Positions 50,221 through 60,381 of a DNA stretch of 64,000 bases are shown piece after piece; the stretch's first letter is position 1, and the number at the start of each line of letters is the position of its first letter. Position numbers and translations under genes: made by a program. Source of the DNA: Ottelia alismoides (lineage: Eukaryota; Streptophyta; Magnoliopsida; Alismatales; Hydrocharitaceae); contig JAZKJV010011400.1 in assembly GCA_037367405.1 (NCBI GenBank), positions 5,826,501 to 5,890,500 of the forward strand, in the 5' to 3' direction. The notes below the pieces were generated by a model. That model was given only the letters and a program-made list of their open reading frames with translations, had not been told where the DNA came from and did no database searches.

Positions 50221-52878
50221 GTGTCCAGTGACGCATACGCAGGCGTGCGACGAGGAAAACAAACGCCTTGGCGCGTGAAGTTTGGCGATGCCCTGGTATC
50301 GAAGCTGATTACCATTGGCGGTATGGGCACGATCGCGGCTGTGCTGCTGGTCGTGCTGGTCCTGTTGGCCACCGCCTGGCCACTGCTCCGCTCGCCCAGT
50401 GTCTCCAAGTGGCAAGTCACGCAGCTGGCCGGCGATGCCCTCGAGAGCCTCGCTGTTCCCTCACAGATTCGTACACCCTGCGGTAGCGACGAATTCGGCT
50501 TGATGAACTGGCAACTGTTGCCCGACGGTCGCATCGTGATCCATGCGACCGGCGACGGAGCCCAGATCGCCATCTTGCCTTCCCCAGCCGGCGAAGGTCG
50601 ACAGATTACATGCCACAGCCTCAGCGTCGATCGCAACTTGATTGCGCTCGGCTTTAGCGATGGCTCGTTTCAAACAGCCACGCTCAAGTTCGCTACGGAA
50701 CTGCTGGTAGCAGAGCAATTGCCCGCTGGTGTGCTGCTGGATGCTGACCATCCGCGCGTGGTCCACGAGCAAGCCGTCTATGAACTGTTTGGCACCGATT
50801 CGATCCGCAAGCTCGCCGTGTCACCGTTGAGCTGGTCCAGTCCAGAGAAGATTGCGGCCGAGCCGCTACTGGCCATCGATTATGCGGCCGGCGATGCGAC
50901 CAATCAGTTCTCGCAGTCGACGGTCTCCACACTGGCCGCCATTGCTGGCAAGTCGCTGATCATCGCCAGTATCGAATCGCGCGAGAACCTCATGACCGGC
51001 GCGGTATCCAATACAGTGACCACTCAATCGTGTCCAGCCGAGATACGCAGCGAGCAACCACCGCTGGGTCTGATGCTGGCCAATCGCGGTATGCATGTCA
51101 TTGTGGCTTGGGACACCGGTACGCTGGATCGATATGCACTTACCTCTTCAGGCCCGCGCAGTCTCGAATCGGCTAGCGGTTTACCGGGCGGTGGCAAGTT
51201 CACCGCTGCCGCCACGATGCTCGCGCGGCAAACGTTGGTCCTGGGCGACGCGGCCGGGACTCTGCACGGTTGGAACATTATCCAAGCCTCATCAGAAAAC
51301 AATATCGAAGGTGCGGCCAGCGATGGCTATCGTCTGACCGCCACTCACGAAGTGGCTTTGTCAGCCGAACCGATCCTCTCGATCAACAGTAGCGGTACCA
51401 GCCACCTGGCGATCGTTACCAGTCAAAGCGGTCAGACTTCGCTAGTGATGACCACCACCGATAGCTTGCTCAAGCAGATCGCACCGCCCAAAGAACTGGT
51501 CGAACCTGCGCGCCTCGCGCAAGCCTTTTTGACTCCCAAGAACGATGGCATCGTAGCGTTGGCAGGCACACACCTGGTAACCGCACCCCTGGATGTCGCG
51601 TACCCTGAGGCTTCGCTGCGAGCGCTCTTTGGCAAGGTCTGGTATGAAGGGCATGCCGAACCCAAGTACATCTGGCAATCATCGGCCGGTACAGAACAAT
51701 CCGAACCCAAGCTCAGCTTGATACCACTGGTCTTCGGCACGCTCAAAGCAACGCTCTATGCGATGGTCTTCAGCGTGCCACTGGCTCTGCTGGCTGCCAT
51801 CTATACCAGTGAATTCTTGACGCCCGGCCTGCGCTCGCGCGTGAAACCAATTATTGAACTGATGGCCAGTCTGCCCAGCGTGATCCTGGGCTTCATCGCC
51901 GCCCTGGTACTGGCTCCGCTGTTGCAACAACACCTATGCGCCGTACTGCTGGCGATCTTTGTGATTCCAGTCACCTTTATCTATGCAGCCCACCTGTGGA
52001 ATCTGTTGCCACTGGAGTTCCTGGTCCGCGCACATGTATGGCGATTGTGGTTCTTGATCCTGTGCATGCCTATTGCACTGCTGATCGCCTTCAGCCTCGC
52101 TCCGATCGTGGAGCACTGGTTGTTCGCCGATAACATCGCGCAGTGGATGTGGGGATCGGTTGGTAATGCGGTGGGCGGATGGATGTTGTTGCTGCTGCCG
52201 GTGGTTAGCGCCCTGGCCACGTTTTTGATGCTCGGTCCGTTGGCCCAGTGGAATCGTCAAGTCGCTATCAACATGTCGCCCAAGGCGTACGCGCTGCGTG
52301 GCGTGGTGCAGTTGATCGTCGTGACCGCCTGTGTCGTTGTGGCAACCTATGGACTGAGCCTGGTGCTGGCTGCGGCTGGCATGGATTTGCGCAGCTCGCT
52401 GTTCACGGGATACCAAGAACGCAATTCGCTGTTGGTCGGAGCGGTTTTGGGATTCTGCGTTATACCGCTGATCTATACGCTGGCTGAAGATGCTCTGCAG
52501 TCTGTGCCCCAGCAACTGCGCAGCGCCTCGCTCGGCTGCGGCGCGACACCCTGGCAAACAACGGTGCGCGTGGTCGTGCCCAGCGCGATGAGCGGCATGT
52601 TTAGCGCCATCATGATCGGCTTTGGCCGCGCGGTGGGCGAGACGATGGTCGTGCTGATGGCTGCGGGTAATACGCCCATCATGGAGTGGAATCCCTTTAA
52701 CGGCTTCCGCACGCTGAGCGCTACGTTGGCCACGGAACTGCCCGAAGCCGCCAAGGGCAGCACGCACTTTCGCACATTGTTCCTGGCCGCCTTGCTGCTC
52801 TTTACGTTGACACTGGTAGCCAACACGCTTGCCGAATACGTTCGCATCCGCTTTCGGCGTCGAGGCAGCCAACTATGA
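50221..52878 (+). CDS. pstC: Phosphate ABC transporter permease with large extracytoplasmic insertion (PstC-like)
   Basis: An 885-residue protein starting at GTG 50221. The first membrane segment (about residues 38-62) is followed by a soluble region of roughly 440 residues (70-500) with repeating beta-strand patterns like a propeller. The permease core begins near residue 505 (FGTLKATLYAMVFSVPLALLAAIYTSEFL). The EAA loop is SLGCGATPWQTTVRVVVPSAMSG near residue 775, and GRAVGETMVVLMAAGNTP follows. Usual PstC proteins are about 300 residues. The gene overlaps pstA by ATGA. Confidence 0.9.
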   Translation: MSSDAYAGVRRGKQTPWRVKFGDALVSKLITIGGMGTIAAVLLVVLVLLATAWPLLRSPSVSKWQVTQLAGDALESLAVPSQIRTPCGSDEFGLMNWQLLPDGRIVIHATGDGAQIAILPSPAGEGRQITCHSLSVDRNLIALGFSDGSFQTATLKFATELLVAEQLPAGVLLDADHPRVVHEQAVYELFGTDSIRKLAVSPLSWSSPEKIAAEPLLAIDYAAGDATNQFSQSTVSTLAAIAGKSLIIASIESRENLMTGAVSNTVTTQSCPAEIRSEQPPLGLMLANRGMHVIVAWDTGTLDRYALTSSGPRSLESASGLPGGGKFTAAATMLARQTLVLGDAAGTLHGWNIIQASSENNIEGAASDGYRLTATHEVALSAEPILSINSSGTSHLAIVTSQSGQTSLVMTTTDSLLKQIAPPKELVEPARLAQAFLTPKNDGIVALAGTHLVTAPLDVAYPEASLRALFGKVWYEGHAEPKYIWQSSAGTEQSEPKLSLIPLVFGTLKATLYAMVFSVPLALLAAIYTSEFLTPGLRSRVKPIIELMASLPSVILGFIAALVLAPLLQQHLCAVLLAIFVIPVTFIYAAHLWNLLPLEFLVRAHVWRLWFLILCMPIALLIAFSLAPIVEHWLFADNIAQWMWGSVGNAVGGWMLLLLPVVSALATFLMLGPLAQWNRQVAINMSPKAYALRGVVQLIVVTACVVVATYGLSLVLAAAGMDLRSSLFTGYQERNSLLVGAVLGFCVIPLIYTLAEDALQSVPQQLRSASLGCGATPWQTTVRVVVPSAMSGMFSAIMIGFGRAVGETMVVLMAAGNTPIMEWNPFNGFRTLSATLATELPEAAKGSTHFRTLFLAALLLFTLTLVANTLAEYVRIRFRRRGSQL

Positions 52879-55616
52879 GCAAGCGACGCACACTGCAGAG
52901 CGGCTTCAGCCTGATGTCGCGCGGCGAACCGAAGATTTGGCTAACCGGTGGCATGCTGGTCATCTGCCTGGCGATGATCGTCAGCCTGCTCAGCTTGATC
53001 ATCATCAATGGTCTATCAACATTCTGGCCTGGCCCGGTGCATTGGTTGGTGCTGAGCAACAGCGAGCTGGAAGTCGGTGAGCCACAACGTCAAGAAGTAC
53101 GACCATCCAGCGATCAAGCTGCCGCTCCGCAGGCGCCCAGCTACTTTTATCGTACCGCCAACTTCGATATCACCAATCGCCACTATCGCTGGCTGGAACC
53201 TCAAGAGTTGGTGGCCTCGCGGGTCATCGTGCCCGACTGGGCCCTGGTTATCGAGCGCTATTCCTGGGGGCGCATGTATGCCCTGCCCTCGCGATTGGCT
53301 CTACCCATGCGACCTGCTGATTCCGATCCCACGGCTCAGACGCTTGCTGGCTTGCTGCACAGCCAGGCCTTGCTGAGCGAATTGGTCGGTGATTTGGAAA
53401 GCGTCGCCTCGGCTGAACCGGCCATCTCGATTGAAGCACTCACCACCGCTTTGAACCAGCAGATCGTCACCAGCCGCAACACCGCTTTGCAAGCGCTGGC
53501 CACACAGGCCAGCAGTAACAAGTCAACCGGCAATGCTGCACCCGGCAATACAGCACCCGGCAATACAGCAACCGGTGATGCAGTGTCGAGCCTTCAAATC
53601 CAAGCCGAAGAGAATGGCCCATGGCAATCGGTTCCAAGCTCGGAAGCCATCTCCGGTGCCAACCTGTTCGCCGTGCGCCGCGTCATCGATACACCGGAGC
53701 AGATTCTGGAGCGTCTGCAAGCGCTGCTGTCGCAACTGAGCAGTTCGCGCAGCCAGGTCGAGCAGTTGATGCATCAGATCGGCATGCTGGACGGTAAACT
53801 CTCCGAAGCTCGTATCGCTGTGCGTCAAGCCGAACTGGATACCGGTCGCACTGTCCTGGACAAGATCGATTCGGTCGCCGCGCCAGTCGATAACCTGGTC
53901 AATCATGCCCGCGTTCTCAAACGTGTCGAGACGGCCTTGGCCGCTGCTCAAGGACAACTGGCCGACCAGGCGACTGCCGCGCAACTGCGCGAGCTATTGA
54001 CGCGCTATCAGCAACAAGTTCTGGTACCGCGCGGCGATGAGTTCAAGGTGCTGCTGGATGAGTGGCATCAGCAGTTTGCAGGTGAACCGGCCGAGATCCA
54101 AGCGGCCACTGCCGAGTTTGCGCGGACGTGGCGCGAAGTGGCGGAGAGCAAGTATCCGCTGGAAGAACGCATGCGAGCCCTGGAAGCTCAAAGCGCTGGA
54201 TATGAACTGCTGGTGATGGTGCCCACCGGAGCGGTACCATTGGAGTTGAGCAGCCAAGACAGCCAGGCCTTGCTCGAAGGCAAGTGGACCGATAGCCTCA
54301 AGAGTCTGCTGGCAGCTCAAGCGCTCGAGCCCGCCAGTGCCGCGCCGCAGGTCGCCAGGTTGACCGACGAAGTTACCACGGTCCAGTTCAATTCAGCCCA
54401 ACAAGGCCAGATGGCTCTGTGGTGCATTCAACCCGCTGCAGGCCAACCCGCTGCAGGCCAACCGGCCACCTGGTTATTGCCCCAACAGCGCAGCGTCAAT
54501 TGCAGCGAAATTGTGCGACTGTTTCCCGCCAATCGCTTGAGCACTAGCGGCAAGCTGTCCGTGTACTTTCAGCGTTGGCGTGAGTTCCTGCTGGACAATC
54601 CGCGCGAAGGCAATACCGAAGGCGGTGTCTTCCCAGCGATCTGGGGAACCGTGGTCATGACGCTGATCATGACCTTGGCAGTCGTGCCCTTTGGTGTCAT
54701 TGCTGCGTTGTATTTGCGCGAGTATACCCGCAGTGGTCCGATTGTTTCGCTGGTACGCATCTCGATCAATAACCTGGCCGGTGTGCCATCGATTGTTTAT
54801 GGTGTGTTTGGACTGGCCTTCTTCTGCTATTCGATGGGGGCCTTTATTGATGGCGGGGCGCGCAACGCGCAGTTTGGAGTATTGCCGGCCAACAGTTGGT
54901 ATGCCACGCTGGCGGCCACGGTACTGGTGGGTGTGATCGCGTTTATGTTCAGTGTGCTGAGCGGTGGACGCGATCGCTCGACCTCCATTTGGAAACAACG
55001 CATGGCCACGCTGGCGCCGCTGGCCTGGCTACTGTCGCTAGCTGGTGTCGGTGTGTTGCTGTTCAAGAGCCCGTTCTTCGATGGCTTCTATGAAGCTCGG
55101 CTGCCCGCACCTACGTTCGGTAAAGAAGGTCTGCTGTGGGCATCGCTGACTCTGGCCTTGCTGACATTGCCTGTGGTTATCGTGGCCACGGAAGAGGCGT
55201 TATCGGCAGTGCCCAATTCGCTGCGCGAAGGCTCGCTGGCCTGTGGTGCGAGCAAGTGGCAAACCATTTACCGGATCGTCTTACCGCATGCTCGGCCCGG
55301 TATCCTGACCGGTGCTATCCTGGCGATGGCTCGCGGCATTGGCGAAGTGGCGCCCCTGATGCTGGTGGGAGCATTGCCGGTGGCCCCCGATTTGCCGCTG
55401 GACAGTGAGTTCCCATATTTTCACGGTTCGCGCAGCTTCATGCACTTGGGCTACCAGATCTACTGGCTGGGATTCCAAAGCCAGAACAGCGAAGCTTCCA
55501 AACCGCTGGTGTTTACCTGTACGCTACTGCTGATTCTGATCGTGATCTCGCTGAACCTGTCGGCCATATTGCTGCGAGCCAGGCTGCGCAAACGCTTCCT
55601 GGGCAATCAGTTCTAG
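52875..55616 (+). CDS. pstA: Phosphate ABC transporter permease with large extracytoplasmic insertion (PstA-like)
   Basis: A 913-residue protein. The first membrane segment lies at about 21-45 (LTGGMLVICLAMIVSLLSLIII), then about 530 residues of soluble and coiled-coil sequence. The permease core starts near 583 (FPAIWGTVVMTLIMTLAVVPFGVIAALYL). The EAA loop is SLACGASKWQTIYRIVLPHARPG, and GIGEVAPLMLVG follows. Two short in-frame DNA tandem repeats lie inside the insertion: Pro/Gly/Asn-rich units at 53525-53578 and a 15-nt repeat (AAGQP) at about 54432-54462. Normal PstA proteins are about 280-300 residues. Confidence 0.9.
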   Translation: MSKRRTLQSGFSLMSRGEPKIWLTGGMLVICLAMIVSLLSLIIINGLSTFWPGPVHWLVLSNSELEVGEPQRQEVRPSSDQAAAPQAPSYFYRTANFDITNRHYRWLEPQELVASRVIVPDWALVIERYSWGRMYALPSRLALPMRPADSDPTAQTLAGLLHSQALLSELVGDLESVASAEPAISIEALTTALNQQIVTSRNTALQALATQASSNKSTGNAAPGNTAPGNTATGDAVSSLQIQAEENGPWQSVPSSEAISGANLFAVRRVIDTPEQILERLQALLSQLSSSRSQVEQLMHQIGMLDGKLSEARIAVRQAELDTGRTVLDKIDSVAAPVDNLVNHARVLKRVETALAAAQGQLADQATAAQLRELLTRYQQQVLVPRGDEFKVLLDEWHQQFAGEPAEIQAATAEFARTWREVAESKYPLEERMRALEAQSAGYELLVMVPTGAVPLELSSQDSQALLEGKWTDSLKSLLAAQALEPASAAPQVARLTDEVTTVQFNSAQQGQMALWCIQPAAGQPAAGQPATWLLPQQRSVNCSEIVRLFPANRLSTSGKLSVYFQRWREFLLDNPREGNTEGGVFPAIWGTVVMTLIMTLAVVPFGVIAALYLREYTRSGPIVSLVRISINNLAGVPSIVYGVFGLAFFCYSMGAFIDGGARNAQFGVLPANSWYATLAATVLVGVIAFMFSVLSGGRDRSTSIWKQRMATLAPLAWLLSLAGVGVLLFKSPFFDGFYEARLPAPTFGKEGLLWASLTLALLTLPVVIVATEEALSAVPNSLREGSLACGASKWQTIYRIVLPHARPGILTGAILAMARGIGEVAPLMLVGALPVAPDLPLDSEFPYFHGSRSFMHLGYQIYWLGFQSQNSEASKPLVFTCTLLLILIVISLNLSAILLRARLRKRFLGNQF

Positions 55617-55702
55617 TCGGTTGCTGAAATACTTTACATATCAACTAATTTGCCAGCCAGGGCGGAGCCCGGTAGTTTAATTCCTGACGGTTCCTTACCA
55701 TT

Positions 55703-56620
55703 ATGTCGACGCCCAGCCCGCATTTTACTTCCAGCACTCCCAGTTACGGTGGATCGATGGACGACGCTCGTTCCGGCAAGTCGAAAGCCAACCAGCCCAA
55801 TCGGCTAGCCCGTATCGCGGCCGGTCAGAAGGTCGAAGCGGTCATCCATGAGCAGGTGCTGAAAGAAAATCCATCGGTCGAAATCCAGCATTTCAATCTC
55901 TGGTATGGCAAGAAACAGGCGCTGCACGATATCAGCATGCCCATCCCTCGCGGCAAAGTGACCGCCCTGATCGGTCCGAGCGGCTGCGGTAAATCAACAC
56001 TGCTGCGCAGCGTCAATCGCATGAACGACTTGATCGATGGTTTGACCACGCGTGGCGATATCCTGCTAGCCAACGAATCGATATTTGCTCCTGGCGTGGA
56101 TGTGATCGAACTTCGCAAACGCATGGGCATGGTTTTTCAAAAGCCCAACCCGTTTCCGATGAGCATCTTTGAGAACGTGGTCTATCCGCTGCGCATCGAT
56201 GGCCAGCGCGACAAGACGGTGCTCTCGCAGGTGTGCGAGAAGAGCCTGCGCGGAGCCGCCCTGTGGGAAGAGGTCAAGGATCGTCTGCATGAAAGTGGCT
56301 TGGGCCTCTCGGGCGGTCAGCAACAGCGACTCTGTATCGCTCGGGCCATCGCCAGCGATCCCGAAGTTCTGCTGCTGGACGAACCCTGCTCGGCCCTCGA
56401 CCCGCTGGCCACGCTGAAGATCGAAGACTTGATCGACCAGCTAACGAACGAATACACCGTGCTGATCGTCACGCACAACATGCAACAAGCCTCGCGCATC
56501 AGTCATTACACAGCCTTCATGTACTTGGGCCGCCTGATCGAATACGGCCCCACCTCGCAAATCTTCACCAAACCCCACCTGAAAGAAACCGAAGACTACG
56601 TAACCGGAAGATTTGGGTGA
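55703..56620 (+). CDS. pstB: Phosphate ABC transporter ATP-binding protein
   Basis: A 305-residue ATPase with a 50-residue N-terminal extension ahead of the PstB core ([21 protein letters not shown]). Walker A is GPSGCGKST, the Q-loop is [17 protein letters not shown], the signature is [14 protein letters not shown], Walker B is [13 protein letters not shown], and the switch is [17 protein letters not shown], all diagnostic of PstB. It lies 86 nt after pstA. That gap contains ATACTTTACATATCAACTAAT, part of a dispersed motif also found at 27740 and 30030. Confidence 0.95.
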   Translation: MSTPSPHFTSSTPSYGGSMDDARSGKSKANQPNRLARIAAGQKVEAVIHEQVLKENPSVEIQHFNLWYGKKQALHDISMPIPRGKVTALIGPSGCGKSTLLRSVNRMNDLIDGLTTRGDILLANESIFAPGVDVIELRKRMGMVFQKPNPFPMSIFENVVYPLRIDGQRDKTVLSQVCEKSLRGAALWEEVKDRLHESGLGLSGGQQQRLCIARAIASDPEVLLLDEPCSALDPLATLKIEDLIDQLTNEYTVLIVTHNMQQASRISHYTAFMYLGRLIEYGPTSQIFTKPHLKETEDYVTGRFG

Positions 56621-56624
56621 GGTA

Positions 56625-56815
56625 GAAGTTTGAAGTTTGAAGTTTGAAGTTTGAAGTTTGAAGTTTGAAGTTTGAAGTTTGAAATCTCAAATCTCAAATC
56701 TCAAATTTGAGATTCGAAATTTGAGATTTGAGATCTGCAATTCGAAGCCTCCCCCCTTACCCCTTACCTTTTACCCCTTACACCTTACACCTTACACCTT
56801 ACACCTTACACCTTA
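56625..56815. repeat. Three successive heptanucleotide repeat arrays
   Basis: Eight exact GAAGTTT units (56625-56680) are followed by AATCTCA units (three copies from 56683) with inverted TGAGATT copies after them, and then nine heptads in one register (56753-56815): CCCCTTA, CCCCTTA, CCTTTTA, CCCCTTA and five CACCTTA. All three arrays have a 7-nt period. They lie just behind pstB; 56816-56933 has nothing else but the start region of the next gene. Confidence 0.9.
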
Positions 56816-56933
56816 AGCCTCCCGTGACTTCTTTGCCGAGAATTCTTCCTAGTTAGACGAGAACGAGCATTGTTTGGGTTTGCAGCCCCGGGTTTGGTTT
56901 TGCTCGTCGGCTCTTACATGCGAGGGAAGAAAG

Positions 56934-57971
56934 ATGCCAGTGCGCAAGTCACAGTCACGTCGTTGGCGATGGGAACGTTTGGAAGACCGACGCTTGATGG
57001 CGGTCGATGTTCAAGTCCTCAGCGGCGACCTGGTCGTCAGCGGGACAGCTACAGGCCAGGTCGCTATCACCGCGCAAGCCGATGGCAGCTATGTCGTCAC
57101 CGAAGGCACGACTACCGTGGGTACTTACACGGGCGTCAATGATGACATCAAAGTCACGCTTGATAACGACAGTTCAAGCGACAGTGCGGGCAGCGACGAA
57201 TCGGTCGTGATCGACTTGGGTGGCCAGAGCGTCGATGCAGTCACTGTCAGTTTAGGGAGAGGTGACAACTCGTTGACCGTCAAGAATGGCACGATCAAGT
57301 CGAGCTTGACTTACAAAGGCGGTGCGGGCGATGACACGCTGGCCATCGAAGCCAGCGCGATTGTGGCCAAGAATGTCGATGCCTTGATGGGTAGCGGCGA
57401 TAACGAATTGACTCTGGCTGGAAAGGTTGAGCGTTCCTTGAATGTTCGAGCCGGTGGCGGCGATGACACGATCAACCTGGCGGCTGGTTCGAGGGTGACG
57501 CGCGAAGTCAATTTGAACTTGGGCAATGGTGACAACTCCGTCTCGGCCGCGGGTGCCATCGGTCGCTCGCTATCGATCCAAGCTGGAGTGGGCGACGACT
57601 TGATTGAACTGCTGGCGACAGCCACGGTGGGCCGCGGAGTCTCGATCAACCTGGGCTCTGGCGATAATGCGCTGACCTCAGCAGCCGATGTGACCGGCAA
57701 GTTCAACTATCAAGGCAGTGGTGGTAACGATTCTGTCACGCTGGATGCAGAAGGCACGATCACTGGCAATGTGGATGTGAAACTGGGGGCCGGTAGCAAC
57801 AGCTTTAAGCTCAATGGCAACATTGAAGGCAACCTTAGCGCTGTCAGTCTTAACGCTGACGACACCCTGACGGTAGCCGACAATGCCACCGTCAGCGGCA
57901 CCACGAACCTGGGCCCGGGTGAACAGCGGGGCCATGGAAGACCGCGATTCTTTGGCCGACCAGGCCGGTGA
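56934..57971 (+). CDS. Planctomycete surface/exported repeat protein
   Basis: A 345-residue protein. ATG at 56934 with GAGGGAAG upstream gives the N-terminus SRRWRWERLEDRRLMAVD, the characteristic leader of large planctomycete exported proteins. The rest is about seven imperfect repeats of 40-47 residues of the form GxGDDT(L/I)xL...NLGxGDN(S/A)(V/L)xxAGxV, likely a parallel beta-helix or calcium-binding beta-roll. It ends abruptly in a basic tail (GEQRGHGRPRFFGRPGR) just before a REP element. The final residues may be a frameshifted or truncated end of what was once a longer protein. The ligand is unknown. Confidence 0.75.
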   Translation: MPVRKSQSRRWRWERLEDRRLMAVDVQVLSGDLVVSGTATGQVAITAQADGSYVVTEGTTTVGTYTGVNDDIKVTLDNDSSSDSAGSDESVVIDLGGQSVDAVTVSLGRGDNSLTVKNGTIKSSLTYKGGAGDDTLAIEASAIVAKNVDALMGSGDNELTLAGKVERSLNVRAGGGDDTINLAAGSRVTREVNLNLGNGDNSVSAAGAIGRSLSIQAGVGDDLIELLATATVGRGVSINLGSGDNALTSAADVTGKFNYQGSGGNDSVTLDAEGTITGNVDVKLGAGSNSFKLNGNIEGNLSAVSLNADDTLTVADNATVSGTTNLGPGEQRGHGRPRFFGRPGR

Positions 57972-57996
57972 TTGTCGGTCCTGTGCCCCAGTCTTC

Positions 57997-58101
57997 GTAG
58001 CCACCCGCTGCCAGGCGGTGGAAAGCGATAACTCTTGCGTCCACCGTCTGGCGACGGTGGCTACGGGGCGACGGTGGCTACGGGGCGACGGTGGCTACGG
58101 G
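57997..58101. repeat. REP pair (BIME) followed by a 17-nt tandem repeat
   Basis: GTAG (57997-58000) precedes the hairpin CCACCCGCTGCCAGGCGGTGG-type stem at 58001-58021. The inverted partner CCACCGTCTGGCGACGGTGG (58041-58060) is followed by CTAC. Then GCGACGGTGGCTACGGG is repeated three times in tandem (58051-58101), as if part of the second REP had been amplified. Confidence 0.8.
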
Positions 58102-58232
58102 GCCGGCTGTACCTGCAAACCAATACAATTTCAGGGCAGTGATTTGGGCTGCACGTTGACGGTTTGAGCCTGGTAACGGACAATCAGAAGCCTGGTTGGT
58201 CTAGCCACTATCCGATGTTACCAGAGGAATGC

Positions 58233-59486
58233 ATGAACATTCTCGCGTCCCAGGATCCTGCCGTCGCTGCTGCCATCGATGCCGAGTATCAACGGCAACA
58301 AGATGGTCTGGAAATGATTGCCAGCGAAAATTACACCTCACCGGCGGTGATGCAAGCAGTCGGTAGCGTACTGACCAACAAATACGCCGAAGGCTACCCT
58401 GGCCGACGCTACTATGGTGGTTGCGAGCACGTCGATACGATCGAGCGACTGGCAATTCAACGAGTCTGCCAATTGTTCGGGGCTGAGGCGGCCAACGTCC
58501 AGCCGCACAGCGGCTCCCAAGCCAACACCGCAGTTTATATGGCTGTGCTGCAACCGGGTGACACGGTGCTGGGGCTCGACCTGGCTCAAGGTGGTCACTT
58601 GACCCACGGCATGCACCTGAACATCTCCGGCAAACTCTACCGCTTCGTTCCCTATGGCGTGGATCCTCAAACGCATCGCATCGACTTTGATGCTGTGGCT
58701 CGCTTGGCTCAGTTGCACAAACCCAAACTGATCGTGGCCGGTGCTAGCGCCTATCCTCGCGAGATTCCACACGCCAAGTTTGCGCAGATTGCGCAAGACG
58801 TCGGGGCCAAGCTGATGGTTGACATGGCGCACTATGCGGGCCTGGTAGCGGCAAAGGTTCACGACAACCCAGTACCAGTGGCCGACTACGTTACTTCAAC
58901 GACGCACAAGACGCTCCGCGGTCCTCGCGCTGGGGTAATTCTCTGCAAGCAGGACAATTTGAAAGCCATCAACAGCGCGGTCTTCCCTGGACTGCAAGGC
59001 GGACCGCTGATGCATGCCATTGCGGGCAAGGCCGTCTGCTTTGGCGAAGCCCTGACCGACGACTTCCGGCGCTATGGCCAGCGCATCATCGATAATGCCC
59101 GCGCGCTAGCCGAAACTTTGATGCGCGATGGTTTGCGGCTGATCAGTGGTGGCACGGATAACCACTTGATGCTGGTCGACGTAACCAGCATTGGTCTGGG
59201 TGGCAAACTGGCTGAGAAGACGTTGGACGAGTGTGGCATCACGGTCAACATGAACATGATTCCGTTCGACACTCGCAAGCCCATGGATCCTAGCGGTATT
59301 CGTATCGGTACTCCGGCGCTGACCACCCGCGGCATGGGCACCACGGAGATGAAGCAGATCGGCAACTGGATCAGCCAAGCCCTGCGACATCCGGAAGATG
59401 CGGAACAGCACAAAGCCATTCGCGAAGAAGTTCGACTGATGTGCCAGAACTTCCCCGTACCAGCGGCCGCCTTGGTGGATGCTTAG
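58233..59486 (+). CDS. glyA: Serine hydroxymethyltransferase
   Basis: A 417-residue GlyA when started at ATG 58233, with GAGGA a few bases upstream; that length equals the E. coli enzyme. Diagnostic segments are [46 protein letters not shown], the PLP-binding loop [14 protein letters not shown] (Lys near residue 227), and [11 protein letters not shown]. It interconverts serine and glycine while charging tetrahydrofolate. The frame also extends back to 58164, but nothing supports that start. A response regulator follows 49 nt later. Confidence 0.96.
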   Translation: MNILASQDPAVAAAIDAEYQRQQDGLEMIASENYTSPAVMQAVGSVLTNKYAEGYPGRRYYGGCEHVDTIERLAIQRVCQLFGAEAANVQPHSGSQANTAVYMAVLQPGDTVLGLDLAQGGHLTHGMHLNISGKLYRFVPYGVDPQTHRIDFDAVARLAQLHKPKLIVAGASAYPREIPHAKFAQIAQDVGAKLMVDMAHYAGLVAAKVHDNPVPVADYVTSTTHKTLRGPRAGVILCKQDNLKAINSAVFPGLQGGPLMHAIAGKAVCFGEALTDDFRRYGQRIIDNARALAETLMRDGLRLISGGTDNHLMLVDVTSIGLGGKLAEKTLDECGITVNMNMIPFDTRKPMDPSGIRIGTPALTTRGMGTTEMKQIGNWISQALRHPEDAEQHKAIREEVRLMCQNFPVPAAALVDA

Positions 59487-59535
59487 TCGAGTCTGAAACC
59501 GAGCCAGCGAAAGCCAAAACAAGCAAGAGGCGGGC

Positions 59536-59982
59536 ATGAGCCGAACAAACCGCATACTGATCGCTGACGATCACGCAGCCAATCGCGAACTTCTCGAAGC
59601 CTACCTGGCTTCGATCGATTGTGATATCGAACTGTCAGTCGATGGTCAGGATACGCTCGACAAGGTCCGCAGCTTCGATCCGGACCTGATCCTGCTGGAT
59701 GTGATGATGCCCAAGCTGAGCGGCTTTGAAGTCTGCCGGAAGATCAAGGACGATCCACAAACCTCCAAGATCATGGTCTTGATGGTTACAGCGCTCAATG
59801 AACTGGGCGATATCGAGCGAGCGGTCAAGTCGGGGACCGATGACTTTCTATCGAAACCCGTCAACAAATTCGAGCTGCTCAAGCGTGTGCAGAACATGCT
59901 GCGTCTTAAAGACACGACCGACGAACTGGCTCGACTGCGGCAATACATTCAAGAGATGGACGAACGCGGCACCGCGCTATAA
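59536..59982 (+). CDS. Single-domain response regulator (CheY-like)
   Basis: A 148-residue receiver domain with a GAGGCGGGC-type upstream site. The acidic pocket is LIADDHAAN near residues 7-12, the phosphoacceptor Asp lies in LILLDVMMPKLSGFE near residue 55, a Thr/Ala switch in LMVTALNE, and the Lys in DFLSKPVNKFELLKR near residue 106. The tail after residue 120 is a short helix without an output domain. It is alone, with no kinase nearby, so its partner is unknown. Confidence 0.92.
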   Translation: MSRTNRILIADDHAANRELLEAYLASIDCDIELSVDGQDTLDKVRSFDPDLILLDVMMPKLSGFEVCRKIKDDPQTSKIMVLMVTALNELGDIERAVKSGTDDFLSKPVNKFELLKRVQNMLRLKDTTDELARLRQYIQEMDERGTAL

Positions 59983-60000
59983 GTCTGCCCGCTCGCCCAT

Positions 60001-60381
60001 GTAGCCACCGTCGCCAGACGGTCACGGCATGGGAGGGCGAGGTTCCACCCGAGCCTTACCGCCTGGAGCGCGGAGGAGCCTTCCTTCGCGTTTAGGTTTG
60101 AAGCATGGAACAATGCGGACAAGCGTCCGCAAGATTTTGATGCAGGCCGGTCGTGCCAATGAATCTTGTGTGGTGATGCGGAGCGAAGGCATGGGAGGGC
60201 GAGGTTCCACCCGAGCCGTGAGCTGGTAGCGCGGTTGAGGATTCATTGGAAGTTTGAGCCTGAGTCATGGCCTGTTGGCGGACTCAAGAGGCAGAACATC
60301 ATGCTGCCAGCGTTCAGTCCCAATGAATCTTTGGTTGGTGATACAACCGAAGGCTCGGCGGTGGCCTCGCCCTCCCAGCGT
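60001..60381. repeat. Mosaic of dispersed intergenic repeats
   Basis: GTAG plus CCACCGTCGCCAGACGGT (60001-60022) is one REP arm. A second repeat GGCATGGGAGGGCGAGGTTC and following bases occurs at 60027-60055 and 60189-60217. 60331-60381 (CAATGAATCTTTGGTTGGTG... to ...CCCTCCCAGCG) is an inverted copy of the family at 28009-28115. The region 59983-60566 contains no gene; the open frame from 60450 to 60566 is an upstream extension of carB. Confidence 0.75.

Noticed and set aside
51934..52872. 312-codon open frame on the minus strand
   Set aside because: Antisense of the pstC permease core; His/Gln-rich antisense composition and no motif.
56625..56815. CRISPR array
   Set aside because: Period is seven bases with no spacers.
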